Of a stretch of DNA of 64,000 nucleotides, positions 9,981-19,296 are shown in pieces; within the stretch, counting starts at the first letter, position 1; the number at the start of each line of letters is the position of its first letter. The stretch is from contig JAATFB010000022.1 of assembly GCA_015655415.1 (NCBI GenBank), positions 1-64,000 on the forward strand, read 5' to 3'. A program made the translations under genes and the position numbers. The notes below the pieces were generated by a model. It was not told the DNA's origin. It saw nothing but the letters and a program-made list of their open reading frames with translations, and did not search any database. This DNA comes from Actinomycetales bacterium. Lineage in GTDB: Bacteria > Actinomycetota > Actinomycetes > Actinomycetales > Microbacteriaceae.

Positions 9981-11021
9981 GTGAAGGTTCAGAACGCATT
10001 CCGGGTCGGGTTGGTCGGCACCCTCGGTGTCGGCCTTGGCATCCTGATCCTCACCTCGATCGTCTCGCTGTCGACGATCCTGACGTACATCGGCGCCGCG
10101 CTCTTCGTCGCGCTCGGCCTCGAGCCGATCATCGGGTTCCTCGAACGGCGGAAGCTGCCGAGGTGGGCCGCGATCCTGATCGTCTTCGTCGCCCTGCTGG
10201 TTCTGCTGGGCCTGCTGGTGTGGGCACTGATCCCGGTGATCTCCACACAGGCCACGAGCCTGGTGAGCAAGATCACCGACTTCGTGAAGAAGGGCACCTA
10301 CCAGGACTGGTACGCCGGGCTCAAGCACCAGTTCCCGGCCATCGACTTCGACAAGACGCTGCAGGACGTCTGGTCGAACATCCAGCACTCCGCCGGTGAC
10401 ATCGGAGCGGGCATCCTCTCCGTGGGGCTCGGGATCATCTCCGGCGTGTTCGGCGTGCTCATCGTGCTGATCCTCACGATCTACTTCACGGCATCGCTAC
10501 CGAACATGAAGCGGGCGGCGTACGAGCTCGTTCCCGCCAGCAAGCGCGCCAGGTTCGCCGACATCGCCGAGCAGATCAGCGACTCCGTGGGCAAGTACGT
10601 GATGGGCCAGGTGGGACTGGCGCTCGTCAACGGCATCCTCAGCGCCGTGTTCCTGACGATCATCGGCGCGCCCTTCCCCCTGCTCCTGGCCGCGATCGCG
10701 TTCCTCTTCTCGCTGATACCGCTCATCGGCACCCTGTCGGGCTCCGTCATCATCGTGCTGCTGTCGCTGCTGCTCGCATCGCCGCTGACCGCCCTCGTCG
10801 CCGCGATCTACTACGTCGTATACATGCAGGTCGAGGCATATGTGTTGAGCCCGCGCATCATGAACCGCGCCGTGTCCGTGCCCGGAGCGGTCGTGGTGGT
10901 CGCAGCGCTCGCGGGCGGCTCCCTGCTGGGCATCCTGGGGGCACTCATCGCCATCCCGGTCGCGGCATCGATCCTGCTCGTCATCAAGCAGGTGGTCGTG
11001 CCCCGGCAGAACGAGCTCTGA
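9981..11021 (+). CDS. AI-2E family (PerM/TqsA-like) membrane permease
   Basis: An integral membrane protein of 346 residues with about seven to eight hydrophobic segments. The typical family arrangement is visible: an N-terminal helix pair (LTYIGAALFVALGLEPIIGFLERR), a long hydrophilic region at about 90-150, and a C-terminal conserved block (GNLIGTLSG-like PLIGTLSGSVIIVLLSLLL and VYMQVEAYVLSPRIMNRAV). Family members have been linked to autoinducer-2 export or to ion and metabolite efflux, so the substrate is unknown here. The start at GTG 9981 is preferred over the track start at 9960 because a run of seven G lies just upstream of it. It is probably co-transcribed with the DivIVA-like gene. 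Confidence 0.85.
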   Translation: MKVQNAFRVGLVGTLGVGLGILILTSIVSLSTILTYIGAALFVALGLEPIIGFLERRKLPRWAAILIVFVALLVLLGLLVWALIPVISTQATSLVSKITDFVKKGTYQDWYAGLKHQFPAIDFDKTLQDVWSNIQHSAGDIGAGILSVGLGIISGVFGVLIVLILTIYFTASLPNMKRAAYELVPASKRARFADIAEQISDSVGKYVMGQVGLALVNGILSAVFLTIIGAPFPLLLAAIAFLFSLIPLIGTLSGSVIIVLLSLLLASPLTALVAAIYYVVYMQVEAYVLSPRIMNRAVSVPGAVVVVAALAGGSLLGILGALIAIPVAASILLVIKQVVVPRQNEL

Positions 11022-11054
11022 GCGGACCGTGCCGCTTCGCCGGCCGGCGCGCCC

Positions 11055-11354
11055 TCAGGCGATCCGCCAGCATCCGGTGTGCCAGTGCCGGCGCGACTCC
11101 AGGTCGGCCGCGTCGCCGAGCACGCCGTCCGCACGCCACACGACGACGTGCGCCACCCCGGGCTCGATGGTGCCGCCGCATCCGGGACACGTGTAGCTCT
11201 TCCCGGCGGCGGACGGGCCGATCGGCCGCACGTTCCACTCCCGCCCGTGACGGACCTCGGTGCGCCGCCAGCCGGTCATCAGGCGGCTCAGGTCGTCTCG
11301 TGGCGCGTCGCGCACGGGGCCGCGACGCCGACGGGGTCGGTTGCTGCGCGGCAT
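11055..11354 (-). CDS. Small conserved actinobacterial protein with CxxC and His/Cys motifs
   Basis: The 99-residue product has a very basic N-terminus (MPRSNRPRRRRGPVRD) and a putative zinc-ribbon-like part: YTCPGCGGTIEPGVAHVV followed by HWHTGCWR, giving a CxxC...HxxxC arrangement. Homologues in Actinobacteria are often auto-named ATP/GTP-binding proteins without support. I infer metal binding only. It lies downstream of the CPA1 antiporter gene on the same strand with a 42-bp gap and converges on the AI-2E family gene. Function unknown. Confidence 0.72.
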   Translation of the reverse strand: MPRSNRPRRRRGPVRDAPRDDLSRLMTGWRRTEVRHGREWNVRPIGPSAAGKSYTCPGCGGTIEPGVAHVVVWRADGVLGDAADLESRRHWHTGCWRIA

Positions 11355-11396
11355 CCGCCCAGTCTACGATCCACGCCTGCGCGGCGGCCGGCGACG

Positions 11397-13133
11397 TCAC
11401 CCGTCGGCCGAGCGACGTTCGAGCCTGGCCTCCTCCTGATCCAGCAGCTCCTGAGCGCGCCGAAGCACGCGCGAGGGGTAATCTCCCCTCGACCGCGCGT
11501 CGAGCAACGCCTCCCGCTCGGCATCGATCGCCACCCGCAGCAGCATGCCGTACTGCGCGTGCGGCCCGACCTGCTGCTCCCCCTGGCGGGTCGCGGCTTG
11601 CTCCCACGCCGACTCCGCCATCATGCCGACGTCGTTGCGCACACGATCGACGACGGCGGGATCGACCCCTTGCCCCTCGGGAAGGTCGATCACGGGATCG
11701 GCGAGGGCCCGCTCCGCGGCATCCGCGACCTCGTCCAGCAACGAGGCCAGCTCCCTGGCGTCGGCGGCTGCGTCGCTCCCCCGGATTCGCGTCAGCCGGA
11801 TGAGCAGCGGAAGGGTCCCGCCCTGCGCGAGCAACGACACGATCGCCACCACGAACGCGACCAGGACGAGCTGCGGGCGGTACGGCGTGTGCTCAGGGAG
11901 CGACTGCGCCGCGGCGAGCGTGACCACGCCGCGCATCCCCGCCCAGCTCAGCACCACGCCGTCCCGCCAGCCGACGCTGTTCTTCTGCAGGTCGACCATG
12001 TCCGCGTCGCGTCGATCGATCCTCTGCTCCGCTCGCTGTGCGCGCTCCCGCACCCTGCCGTCGCCCAACCGCTCGCGCCACGCGCTCATTCGCTCGCGCA
12101 TCGAGGAGAGCCGCTCCCTGTCGTCGTCCGCGCGGCGCGCGGCACGCCGGATGCGCACGAGCACGGGCGCCACCACCAGGGCACGAACGACCAGCAGCAC
12201 GACCACGACGAGGAGGCCGAGGGCAAGCGTCCCGGGCAGCGCGATCTCCGGATGCCGAACCGACTCCTGCACGAGACCGGCCAGCTGGCCGCCCATGATG
12301 AGGAACACGCCGTTCTCGATGACGAACGCGATCACCCGCCAGTTCACGCGCTCGCTGATGCGCGATTGCACGGAGAAGCGCCGCGCGGACTGATGCCCGG
12401 CATAGAGCCCGGCGACGACGACGGAGAGCGCACCCGATGCCCCCAGCGCCTCGGCCGGGATGAAGGCGAGGAACGGCACGACGAACGAGATCACCGTGTC
12501 GAGCACCGGATCGGAGAACCTGGAGCGCACCCGCACGGTGACGAAGCCGACGACGAGGCCGATCGCGGCGGCGACCAGCACCGATCGCAGGAAGCCCCCG
12601 GCGACGTCCCACACGCTGACCGATGCCGCTGTCGCCGCGATCGCCGATTTCAGCAGCACCAGCGCCGTCGCGTCGTTGACGAGGCTCTCACCCTCCAGCA
12701 GGGTGACGTCCCTCGCCGGGAGGCCCAGTCGTTTCGCAATGGCCGTCGCCGCCACCGCGTCGGTCGGGCTGACCACCGCTCCGAGCGCTATCGCGGCGGC
12801 GAGGTCGAGCTGCGGCAGGAGCATGAACAGGATGAACCCGATCACCACCGCCGAGACGACGACGAGCACCACCGAGAGCATCGTGATGCCGCCGAGGTTG
12901 CGCCGGAAGTCCACCAGCGGCACCTGCACGGCCGCGGCGTAGAGCAGAAGCGGAAGCAGCACGTCGAGCACCACCTCGGGATCCAGCGCGAGATGAGGGG
13001 CCCCGGGGATGAACGAGTAACCGATACCGGCGATCACCAGCAGGATCGGAGCCGCGATGCCGAGCCGCTTGGAGAACGCGGCCGCCGCGACGAGCACGAG
13101 CATGCCCGCCACGATGAGAAGCGCGTACTCCAT
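11397..13133 (-). CDS. Na+/H+ antiporter of the CPA1 (NhaP/NhaK-type) family
   Basis: A proton-coupled monovalent cation exchanger in the cytoplasmic membrane, 578 residues. It has an N-terminal run of membrane helices from residue 1 to about 330 with the CPA1 signatures LLPLLLYAAAVQVPLVDFRR, VVSPTDAVAATAIAKRLG (the ion-binding Asp region) and LEGESLVNDATALV. A charged insert at about 335-385 (RAARRADDDRERLSSMRERM) is followed by WAGMRGVVTLAAAQSLP and a cytoplasmic helical C-terminus of about 120 residues. Length and order match actinobacterial NhaP-type exchangers. Ion preference cannot be told from sequence. Confidence 0.9.
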   Translation of the reverse strand: MEYALLIVAGMLVLVAAAAFSKRLGIAAPILLVIAGIGYSFIPGAPHLALDPEVVLDVLLPLLLYAAAVQVPLVDFRRNLGGITMLSVVLVVVSAVVIGFILFMLLPQLDLAAAIALGAVVSPTDAVAATAIAKRLGLPARDVTLLEGESLVNDATALVLLKSAIAATAASVSVWDVAGGFLRSVLVAAAIGLVVGFVTVRVRSRFSDPVLDTVISFVVPFLAFIPAEALGASGALSVVVAGLYAGHQSARRFSVQSRISERVNWRVIAFVIENGVFLIMGGQLAGLVQESVRHPEIALPGTLALGLLVVVVLLVVRALVVAPVLVRIRRAARRADDDRERLSSMRERMSAWRERLGDGRVRERAQRAEQRIDRRDADMVDLQKNSVGWRDGVVLSWAGMRGVVTLAAAQSLPEHTPYRPQLVLVAFVVAIVSLLAQGGTLPLLIRLTRIRGSDAAADARELASLLDEVADAAERALADPVIDLPEGQGVDPAVVDRVRNDVGMMAESAWEQAATRQGEQQVGPHAQYGMLLRVAIDAEREALLDARSRGDYPSRVLRRAQELLDQEEARLERRSADG

Positions 13134-13189
13134 GCGGTCAGCCTAGGGTCTGCCGGATGCCCTCACCGCGGGGCTCGGCGGGACCGCGG

Positions 13190-13888
13190 TCAGTACCAGC
13201 CGGTCGACTCCGAATGGGCCCACGCCCCGCACGGGGTGCCGTAGCGGCCGTCGACGTAGCCAAGGCCCCAGTTCACCTGGGTCTGGAAGTTCGTGGCCCA
13301 GTCTGCGCCCGCCGACGCCATCTTGCTTCCGGGGAGCGCCTGCGGAATGCCGTACGCCCCCGTGCTGGCGTTGTACGCGTAGACGTTCCAGTGCGACTCC
13401 CGGTTCCACAGCGCCACGAGGCAGTTGAACTGGTCATCGCCCATGCCCTGCGCCGCGAGCACGCTCTGCGCGTACGCCTGCGCGCTGCCGGGGTCCGGCG
13501 TGCCGGCAGCCGGGGCGCCGTGATCGTCGTCGGAGGACGAGTCGCCCGAGGACACCGACACCGTCGGAGCCGGCGGCGGCGGCTTGGGCGCCTCCTTCGA
13601 GCCGAACGTGTCCACGCTGATGGCGCCCCCGTCCGCGGTCGTGGAGACAGCGAGCTCCTGCACGCGCTGACCGAGGAAGCGCGAATGGGCCGCCGCGAAC
13701 TCCGGAGACGCCGTGGCACCGGAATACGGGTCGACGATGTTCACGAGGAAGAAACCGATGGCGGCGAGGAAGGCGACGGCCACGACCACCGGCCGAGCCC
13801 CCCGGGGTCGGCGAGCGACCACCCCCACCGTGCGTCGTACCGGTGCCGGAGGCTCTGCTAGATGTCGTACTCGCCTGCCCACGATCAC
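13190..13888 (-). CDS. Secreted/anchored lytic transglycosylase-like protein
   Basis: Peptidoglycan-acting protein of about 232 residues. Near the N-terminus is a single membrane segment (PVVVAVAFLAAIGFFLVNIV) preceded by basic residues, then a Pro/Ser-rich spacer (PKPPPPAPTVSVSSGDSSSDDD), then a C-terminal domain with FNCLVALWNRESHWNVYAYN, STGAYGIPQALPGSKMASAG and NWGLGYVDGRYGTPCGAW. This is the SLT-like lysozyme fold common in Actinobacteria, and the Glu in NRESHW is the probable catalytic acid. The start is uncertain: GTG codons at 13886-13888 and 13880-13882 both lack a clear ribosome site, and the longer track start at 14020 looks non-coding upstream. Confidence 0.78.
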   Translation of the reverse strand: MIVGRRVRHLAEPPAPVRRTVGVVARRPRGARPVVVAVAFLAAIGFFLVNIVDPYSGATASPEFAAAHSRFLGQRVQELAVSTTADGGAISVDTFGSKEAPKPPPPAPTVSVSSGDSSSDDDHGAPAAGTPDPGSAQAYAQSVLAAQGMGDDQFNCLVALWNRESHWNVYAYNASTGAYGIPQALPGSKMASAGADWATNFQTQVNWGLGYVDGRYGTPCGAWAHSESTGWY

Positions 13889-13985
13889 ACAACGATAACG
13901 AAGATGCGCCGCGCGTCCAAAGCGGACGACGCCCGATTCAGGCAACGACCAGGCTCGGAGGGGTCGCGGCGGCCCGAGCGGCGCC

Positions 13986-14528
13986 TCAGCGCACCGCCAG
14001 CATGACGTCGACGACGGCATCCAGCAGCAGGTCCACCTGCGCCTCCCGGTACCCGTGCCGCTGCTGACGGAACACGATCGTGCGCACCTCCTCGACCGAC
14101 ATCGGCATGCCGTCGCGGAAGTACCGCGTGAGGCGCCTCGCGAAGCGGTCGACCTCCCGCGTGTTGTATCCGATCGTGAAGATGCTGACGCGGTCGAAGC
14201 GATGCCCGTCCGGCCTGCCCAGCCGGTTGAGGATCACCTGCGCGGTGGCACGTGCCTGCTCCATCCAGCGACGCTCGCCCATCTCCTGACGTGCCTCGGC
14301 CCGTTCACGCGCGGCGAAGGCATCCTCCAGCCGCTCCAGGGCGCCGTCGACGACGTCGGGCTGGTATCCGCCGCGCTGCAGGGCGAAGCCCGTGCGACGG
14401 ATGTCCTCCGCCTTCAGCGGCACTTCGGGATCGCCCTCGTACGCCCGCCGGGCCAGTCGCAGGAAGCGGTCGACCTCCTCGGGGTCGTATCCGCGTTTGC
14501 CGCGCGCGACGGTCGGAAAGGTTGGCAC
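13986..14528 (-). CDS. DivIVA-repeat domain protein
   Basis: The 180-residue product holds repeated short DivIVA-type motifs: RGKRGYDPEEVDRFLRLARRAYEG at the start, GFALQRGGYQPDVVDGALERLED in the middle, GYNTREVDRFARRLTRYF, and QRHGYREAQVDLLLDAVVDVM at the end. Each has the G-Y-x3-x-V-D core seen in DivIVA membrane-curvature binding regions. Small multi-repeat proteins of this type sit next to cdsA in many Microbacteriaceae and are thought to be tied to cell division or polar growth; that role is inference. The stop and start are clean, and it lies about 90 bp downstream of cdsA on the same strand. Confidence 0.8.
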   Translation of the reverse strand: MPTFPTVARGKRGYDPEEVDRFLRLARRAYEGDPEVPLKAEDIRRTGFALQRGGYQPDVVDGALERLEDAFAARERAEARQEMGERRWMEQARATAQVILNRLGRPDGHRFDRVSIFTIGYNTREVDRFARRLTRYFRDGMPMSVEEVRTIVFRQQRHGYREAQVDLLLDAVVDVMLAVR

Positions 14529-14618
14529 GGGCCCATTCTCTCAGAGGCGCTCTGCACGACGAGGCCGCACCACGGCAAGTCCGTCGTCGGATGTGCGCAC
14601 GGCGGCCTCGCGTGGCGC

Positions 14619-15614
14619 TCAGCGGAACATCGGCTCGAAGACGACGTAGAGCACGTACGCGAGCGCGGCGGAGGGCAGGATCGAGTCCAGACGGTCGAGG
14701 AACCCGCCGTGGCCGGGCAGCCACGAGCTCATGTCCTTGATGCCGATGTCACGTTTGATGAGCGACTCGGTGAGGTCGCCCATCGTCGCGGTGACCAGCA
14801 CCAGCGCACCGAAGACGAGGCCGAACCACCAGGGGGCGTGCAGCATGAACACCGCAAGGACGACGCCGGCGACGAGCGCGGTGACCGCCGCGCCCGCGAA
14901 GCCCTCCCACGTCTTCTTGGGGCTGATCGTGGGCGCCATCGGATGCCTGCCGAACGACAGACCCGCGGCGTAGGCGCCGGTGTCGACGACCACGACCAGT
15001 ATCAGCGTCGCGAGGGTCCACCATTGGCCGTCCGGCTGCGCCACCAGCAGCACCGAGAAGCACGCCAGGAAGGGCACGTAGAGGAAGGCGAGCGTGGAGG
15101 CGGTCAGGTCGCGAAGCAACACCCCGCCGGGAGCCCGGCGTGCGACCGGGATGCCCTCCGCCAGCCGCCACAGCCACAGGAGCACGATCGCGGCGATCGC
15201 GACCAGCCACTCCCCCGAGGCGTGCAGATAGTAGGCGGCGGGAACGAGCAGGACGCCCACGACGGCCAGCGCGACCCGCGGAACCCGGAGTCCGGCGATC
15301 CGCAGCGCCGTGGCGAACTCGAACCCGGTGAATCCGGCGATGGCCGCCGCGAACACCATGAAGATCTCCTTCACGAAGATCAGGCTGACCAGCAGCAGAG
15401 CACCGCCGACGAGGCCGATCAGGACGGCGAACACCAGGTTGCGGCCGGTGCGCTGCCGGATCCTCTCGTTGGTGGCCTCCAGCTGGGCCTTCGTCGCCTG
15501 CACCTGCCGTTCGAGATCCGCCCGGCGCTCGCGCATGCGACGGCCGAACCGGCCGCCGTCCCGGCGCGCGCCATCGTCCGGTGCCCCGGGCGATTCGTCG
15601 GACCTCGGCGTCAT
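14619..15614 (-). CDS. cdsA: Phosphatidate cytidylyltransferase
   Basis: Makes CDP-diacylglycerol from phosphatidic acid and CTP, the branch point to phosphatidylglycerol, cardiolipin and phosphatidylinositol lipids. The 331-residue protein has a charged N-terminal 60 residues, then about eight membrane helices. The family signature is complete near the C-terminus: SLIKRDIGIKDMSSWLPGHGG followed by FLDRLD. ISPKKTWEGFAGA, another conserved block, precedes it. It directly follows frr on the same strand with a 6-bp gap, so both are probably in the pyrH-frr-cdsA transcription unit. Confidence 0.95.
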   Translation of the reverse strand: MTPRSDESPGAPDDGARRDGGRFGRRMRERRADLERQVQATKAQLEATNERIRQRTGRNLVFAVLIGLVGGALLLVSLIFVKEIFMVFAAAIAGFTGFEFATALRIAGLRVPRVALAVVGVLLVPAAYYLHASGEWLVAIAAIVLLWLWRLAEGIPVARRAPGGVLLRDLTASTLAFLYVPFLACFSVLLVAQPDGQWWTLATLILVVVVDTGAYAAGLSFGRHPMAPTISPKKTWEGFAGAAVTALVAGVVLAVFMLHAPWWFGLVFGALVLVTATMGDLTESLIKRDIGIKDMSSWLPGHGGFLDRLDSILPSAALAYVLYVVFEPMFR

Positions 15615-15620
15615 CTGCGT

Positions 15621-16175
15621 CTAGACCTCGAGGAGTTCCGCTTCCTTGCGCGCGAGAGCCTCGTCGACCTGGTCGATGTGCTTCTTCGTGATCGCCTCGA
15701 GCTCCTTCTCGGCGCGAGCCACGTCGTCGTCGCCCACCTCGGACTTCAGCGCGTCCAGCTCGTCCTTCGCCTTGCGCCGGATGTTGCGGATGGACACGCG
15801 GGCGTCCTCGGCCTTGGCGCGAACCAGCTTCACATACTCCCTACGACGTTCCTCGTTCAGCTCCGGCATGGTCACGCGGATGATCTGCCCGTCGTTGTTG
15901 GGGGTGGCGCCGAGGTTGGGCGTGTTGACGATCGCCTTCTCGATCTCCTTCAGCGCCGACTTGTCGTAGGGGGTGATCACCAGCGTGCGCGCCTCCGGGT
16001 TCTGCAGCGAGGCGAGCTGGCCAAGCGGCGTAGGGGTGCCGTAGTACTCCACGAGGATGCGCTGGAACAGCTGAGGGTTGGCGCGCCCGGTCCGCACGGT
16101 CGAGAAGTCGTCCTTGGCCACCTCGACGGCCTTGGTCATGCGCTCCGTTGCTGCGGCCAGTGAGTCGGCGATCAC
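15621..16175 (-). CDS. frr: Ribosome recycling factor
   Basis: Splits post-termination ribosomes together with EF-G. The 184-residue product has the standard RRF length and sequence: the N-terminal helix with [17 protein letters not shown], the beta domain ([38 protein letters not shown]), and the long C-terminal helices ([29 protein letters not shown]). The start is GTG at 16173-16175 with AAGGAGCC upstream. It sits between pyrH and cdsA as in most Actinobacteria. Confidence 0.96.
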   Translation of the reverse strand: MIADSLAAATERMTKAVEVAKDDFSTVRTGRANPQLFQRILVEYYGTPTPLGQLASLQNPEARTLVITPYDKSALKEIEKAIVNTPNLGATPNNDGQIIRVTMPELNEERRREYVKLVRAKAEDARVSIRNIRRKAKDELDALKSEVGDDDVARAEKELEAITKKHIDQVDEALARKEAELLEV

Positions 16176-16224
16176 GTTGCGGCTCCTTCGTTCGTTCGGT
16201 CAGCTCAAGCTTAGGGGTCGGGGT

Positions 16225-16938
16225 TCACGCGCCGACGACGGTGCCGATCTCTCCGCCGAGGATCGCCTCGGTGACGCTGCCCTCCGGCTCGATGCCGAAG
16301 ATCTGCATCGGCATCGAATTGTCGCGGCACAGACTCAGCGCGGTGGCGTCGATCGCCCTCAGGTCGCGCACCAGGGCGTCCTGGTAGCTGATGCGCTCCA
16401 GCTTGACGGCATCCGGGTTCGTGCGCGGGTCGTCGCTGTAGAGACCGTCGACGCCGTTCTTCGCCATCAGCACGATGTCCGCTCCGATTTCCAGGGCGCG
16501 CTGCACGGCGACGGTGTCGGTGGAGAAGTAGGGCAGGCCTGCGCCCGCGCCGAAGATGACGACGCGACCCTTCTCCAGGTGCCGCTCGGCACGGCGCGGG
16601 ATGTACGGCTCGGCGACCTGGGTCATGCTGATCGCGGACTGCACCCGGGTCGCCGCACCCGCCTGCTCCAGGAAGTCCTGCAGCGCGAGCGCGTTCATCA
16701 CCGTGCCGAGCATGCCCATGTAGTCGGCGCGGGCTCGGTCCATGCCACGCTGGCTGAGCTCCGCGCCGCGGAAGAAGTTCCCTCCGCCGACCACGACGGC
16801 CACCTCGACGTGCTCCGCCGCACGGGCGATCTCGCGCGCCAACGAGCTCACGATGTCGGGATTCACGCCGAGCGCGCCGCCGCCGAAGGCCTCGCCCGAC
16901 AGTTTGAGAAGGACTCTGCGTCTGGTGGAAGCTGGCAT
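16225..16938 (-). CDS. pyrH: UMP kinase
   Basis: Phosphorylates UMP to UDP in pyrimidine nucleotide synthesis; the bacterial enzyme is a hexamer of amino-acid-kinase fold subunits. The 237 residues start [20 protein letters not shown], contain [42 protein letters not shown] and [19 protein letters not shown], all typical of PyrH. The track start at 17013 adds an unlikely leader; the ATG at 16936-16938 has AGAAGGGAC at good spacing. It is separated from tsf by a strong terminator, so it probably has its own promoter. Confidence 0.95.
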   Translation of the reverse strand: MPASTRRRVLLKLSGEAFGGGALGVNPDIVSSLAREIARAAEHVEVAVVVGGGNFFRGAELSQRGMDRARADYMGMLGTVMNALALQDFLEQAGAATRVQSAISMTQVAEPYIPRRAERHLEKGRVVIFGAGAGLPYFSTDTVAVQRALEIGADIVLMAKNGVDGLYSDDPRTNPDAVKLERISYQDALVRDLRAIDATALSLCRDNSMPMQIFGIEPEGSVTEAILGGEIGTVVGA

Positions 16939-17074
16939 CTGGCGAGTCCCTTCTGAGGTGTGTCGGAATCTAACGTAACGGCCACCCGCCGTCGCGGTCA
17001 TCCCCGGTGACACGTCGCAGCCGTGCCGCCGACGACACGGACGTGGCGCGACGTCGGCGCGTCCGAGGGCGTAC

Positions 17075-17108
17075 AGAAAAGGAGTCCGGATCGCTCGATC
17101 CGGACTCC
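17075..17108 (-). terminator. Rho-independent terminator downstream of tsf
   Basis: On the minus strand GGAGTCCGGATC-GAGC-GATCCGGACTCC forms a perfect 12-bp stem with a four-base loop, followed by TTTTCTG. It begins 11 bp beyond the tsf stop and lies upstream of pyrH. It should end the rpsB-tsf transcript. Confidence 0.88.
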
Positions 17109-17119
17109 CCTCCTCGCCG

Positions 17120-17947
17120 CTAGGCGCCCACCTTGAACCGGGCGAAGCCGGTGATGGTGATGCCGGCGTCGGCCGCGACCTTGCCGACGGTCAGCTTGTT
17201 GTCCTTGGCGTAGTCCTGGTCGAGCAGGGCGACCTGCTTGAAGTAGCCGTTCAGCCGTCCCTCGATGATCTTCGGCAGGGCCGCCTCGGGCTTGCCCTCG
17301 TTGCGCGAGATCTCCTCGACGATGCGACGCTCGTTCTCCACCTTGTCGGCCGGCACGTCCTCGCGGGTGAGATACTCGGGGTTCGCGAACGAGATGTGCT
17401 GGGCGATGCCCCGCGCCGTCTCCGCGTCCTCGCCCGAGTAGGCGAGGATGACGCCCACCTGCGGCGGCAGGTCTTTCGACGTCTTGTGCAGATAGATCGA
17501 GAAACGGTCTCCGTCGAGGCTGACGAAGCGACGCAGCTGGATCCTCTCGCCGAGGATCGCGGCGGCGTCGGAGATCACCTCTGCGACGGTCTTCGTCGCC
17601 GCCGGGGCGGCCAGCGCCTCCTCCAGGGTCGTGGCGCCGGCCTCGATCACGGCCTCCTCCACGCCCCCGGCCAGGGCGATGAACCTGTCGCTCTTCGCGA
17701 CGAAATCGGTCTCGCAGTTGAGCTCGAGCATGTAGGCACGGCCGCCGTGCTCACGTGCAGTCACGAGGCCCTCGCTCGTGGAGCGATCGGCACGCTTCGC
17801 GTTGCCCTTCGCCCCCTTCAGGCGGAGGATCTCCGTGGCCTTCTCGATGTCGCCGCCCGCCTCTTCGAGCGCCTTCTTGGTGTCGACCATTCCGGTGCCG
17901 AGCTGCTCGCGCAGCGCCTTGATGTCGGCGATGCTGACACTTGCCAT
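17120..17947 (-). CDS. tsf: Translation elongation factor Ts
   Basis: Guanine-nucleotide exchange factor for EF-Tu. The 275-residue protein has the N-terminal UBA-like domain ([25 protein letters not shown]), the conserved [17 protein letters not shown] block at about 80-95, and two following core domains ([11 protein letters not shown]-like [20 protein letters not shown]). Length is normal for Actinobacteria. The start ATG at 17945-17947 is preceded by GAGGAGT. It lies 35 bp after rpsB, the universal rpsB-tsf pair. Confidence 0.97.
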   Translation of the reverse strand: MASVSIADIKALREQLGTGMVDTKKALEEAGGDIEKATEILRLKGAKGNAKRADRSTSEGLVTAREHGGRAYMLELNCETDFVAKSDRFIALAGGVEEAVIEAGATTLEEALAAPAATKTVAEVISDAAAILGERIQLRRFVSLDGDRFSIYLHKTSKDLPPQVGVILAYSGEDAETARGIAQHISFANPEYLTREDVPADKVENERRIVEEISRNEGKPEAALPKIIEGRLNGYFKQVALLDQDYAKDNKLTVGKVAADAGITITGFARFKVGA

Positions 17948-17982
17948 GTGGGGTGAACTCCTCGGTTCGATGAAAAGACGGG

Positions 17983-18954
17983 TTACTCGGCCTCGGCCGC
18001 CGCACCCTCGGCGATCTTGTCGGCCTCGACGACGGCCGGCGCCTGGCTCGCGGCGCCCTCGGCGTCGGAGTCGGATTCGGTCGCCTCGACCTGCTCGGCC
18101 TCCTCGTCCACCACCGCGGCGGCCTCCGCCTCGGCCTCGGCCAGGTCGGCATCCGCCGCCTTGGCCGTCTCGGCGCCGGACTGAACACCGCCATCGCCGG
18201 CCTCCAGGAGCTCACGCTCCCACTCGGCCAGGGGCTCGGCGCCCTCCTCGCCCTCCTCGGGCTTCTGGTGACGCTGGATGAGGCCCTCGGCCGCGGCGTC
18301 CGCCACGATGCGGGTCAGCAGGCTGACGGAGCGGATCGCGTCGTCGTTGCCCGGGATCGGGTACTGCACCTCGTCGGGGTCGCAGTTCGTGTCGAGGATG
18401 GCGATGACCGGGATGCCGAGCTTGCGGGCCTCGTCGATCGCCAGGTGCTCCTTCTTGGTGTCGACGACCCAGAGCGCGCTCGGAGTCTTGGTGAGGTTGC
18501 GGATGCCCCCGAGCGACTTGTGCAGCTTGTCGAGCTCGCGCTTCTTGATGAGCAGCTCCTTCTTGGTGAGGCCGCTCGTCGTGCCCTCGAAGTCGAGCTC
18601 CTCGAGCTCTTTCATGCGCGCCAGCCGCTTCGACACGGTCTGGAAGTTGGTGAGCAGACCACCCAGCCAACGCTGGTTCACATACGGCTGGCCGACGCGC
18701 TGCGCCTGCTCGGCGATCGCGTTCTGCGCCTGCTTCTTCGTGCCGACGAAGAGGATGGTCCCGCCGTGGGCGACCGTCTCCTTGACGAAGTCGTACGCCT
18801 TGTCGATGTAGGCCAACGACTGCTGGAGGTCGATGATGTAGCTGCCGGAGCGCTCGGTGAGGATGAAGCGCTTCATCTTCGGGTTCCACCGGCGGGTCTG
18901 GTGTCCGAAGTGCACGCCGCTGTCGAGCAGCTGCCGCATGGTGACGACGGCCAT
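17983..18954 (-). CDS. rpsB: 30S ribosomal protein S2
   Basis: Small-subunit protein S2, 323 residues. The canonical part begins [20 protein letters not shown] and includes [51 protein letters not shown] and the [19 protein letters not shown] block. About 75 extra C-terminal residues are Ala/Glu/Asp-rich and probably disordered; such tails are common in Microbacteriaceae. The ATG at 18952-18954 has AAAAGGAGAA upstream; the longer track start is not needed. Confidence 0.97.
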   Translation of the reverse strand: MAVVTMRQLLDSGVHFGHQTRRWNPKMKRFILTERSGSYIIDLQQSLAYIDKAYDFVKETVAHGGTILFVGTKKQAQNAIAEQAQRVGQPYVNQRWLGGLLTNFQTVSKRLARMKELEELDFEGTTSGLTKKELLIKKRELDKLHKSLGGIRNLTKTPSALWVVDTKKEHLAIDEARKLGIPVIAILDTNCDPDEVQYPIPGNDDAIRSVSLLTRIVADAAAEGLIQRHQKPEEGEEGAEPLAEWERELLEAGDGGVQSGAETAKAADADLAEAEAEAAAVVDEEAEQVEATESDSDAEGAASQAPAVVEADKIAEGAAAEAE

Positions 18955-19296
18955 GGCCGTTCTCCTTTTCTCGGCGTTCCGGCGCACGTGTCGTGGCGGA
19001 TCGCCTGCTCGGTTGTCTCGCGGAGACCGGATGGCCCCCGCGCCTGGCGCCCGACGGGCATCCGCTTCGGTGTGAGCCGAAGACCGGGGATGCCTGTGCC
19101 GTGGTCGTCCGAAGCCTCGGACGAAGTCCCGACGAGCGGGCGCGCGTAGTCACCCCGACGAGCGGGGCGCTCCACGATCATATCAGGCGGCGACCTGGCG
19201 GGCGGCGACCTCAGGCGGCGAGCGTCGTCCGGCCCGAATCGGCCCCGTGCCCGATACAGGCATCGCGGGGGCCGCCGTCGGCGTGCCGAGGAGCGT
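18955..19296 (-). promoter_or_regulatory. 342-bp region upstream of rpsB: probable leader and promoter
   Basis: No gene is visible between rpsB and the MFS gene stop. On the minus strand a TATGAT hexamer (19176-19181) is a good -10 candidate, which would give a leader of a little over 200 nt before rpsB. Paired sequences (CCGACGAGCGGG, GCCGAAGCG/CGCTTCGG-like) suggest leader RNA structure, but I cannot identify a known ribosomal-protein leader. No -35 match is clear. The downstream end of the MFS gene shows no obvious T-tailed terminator. Confidence 0.35.

Noticed and set aside
14055-16163. Plus-strand 702-residue ORF across DivIVA-repeat gene, cdsA and frr
   Set aside because: All three minus-strand genes are well supported; composition is typical of shadows.
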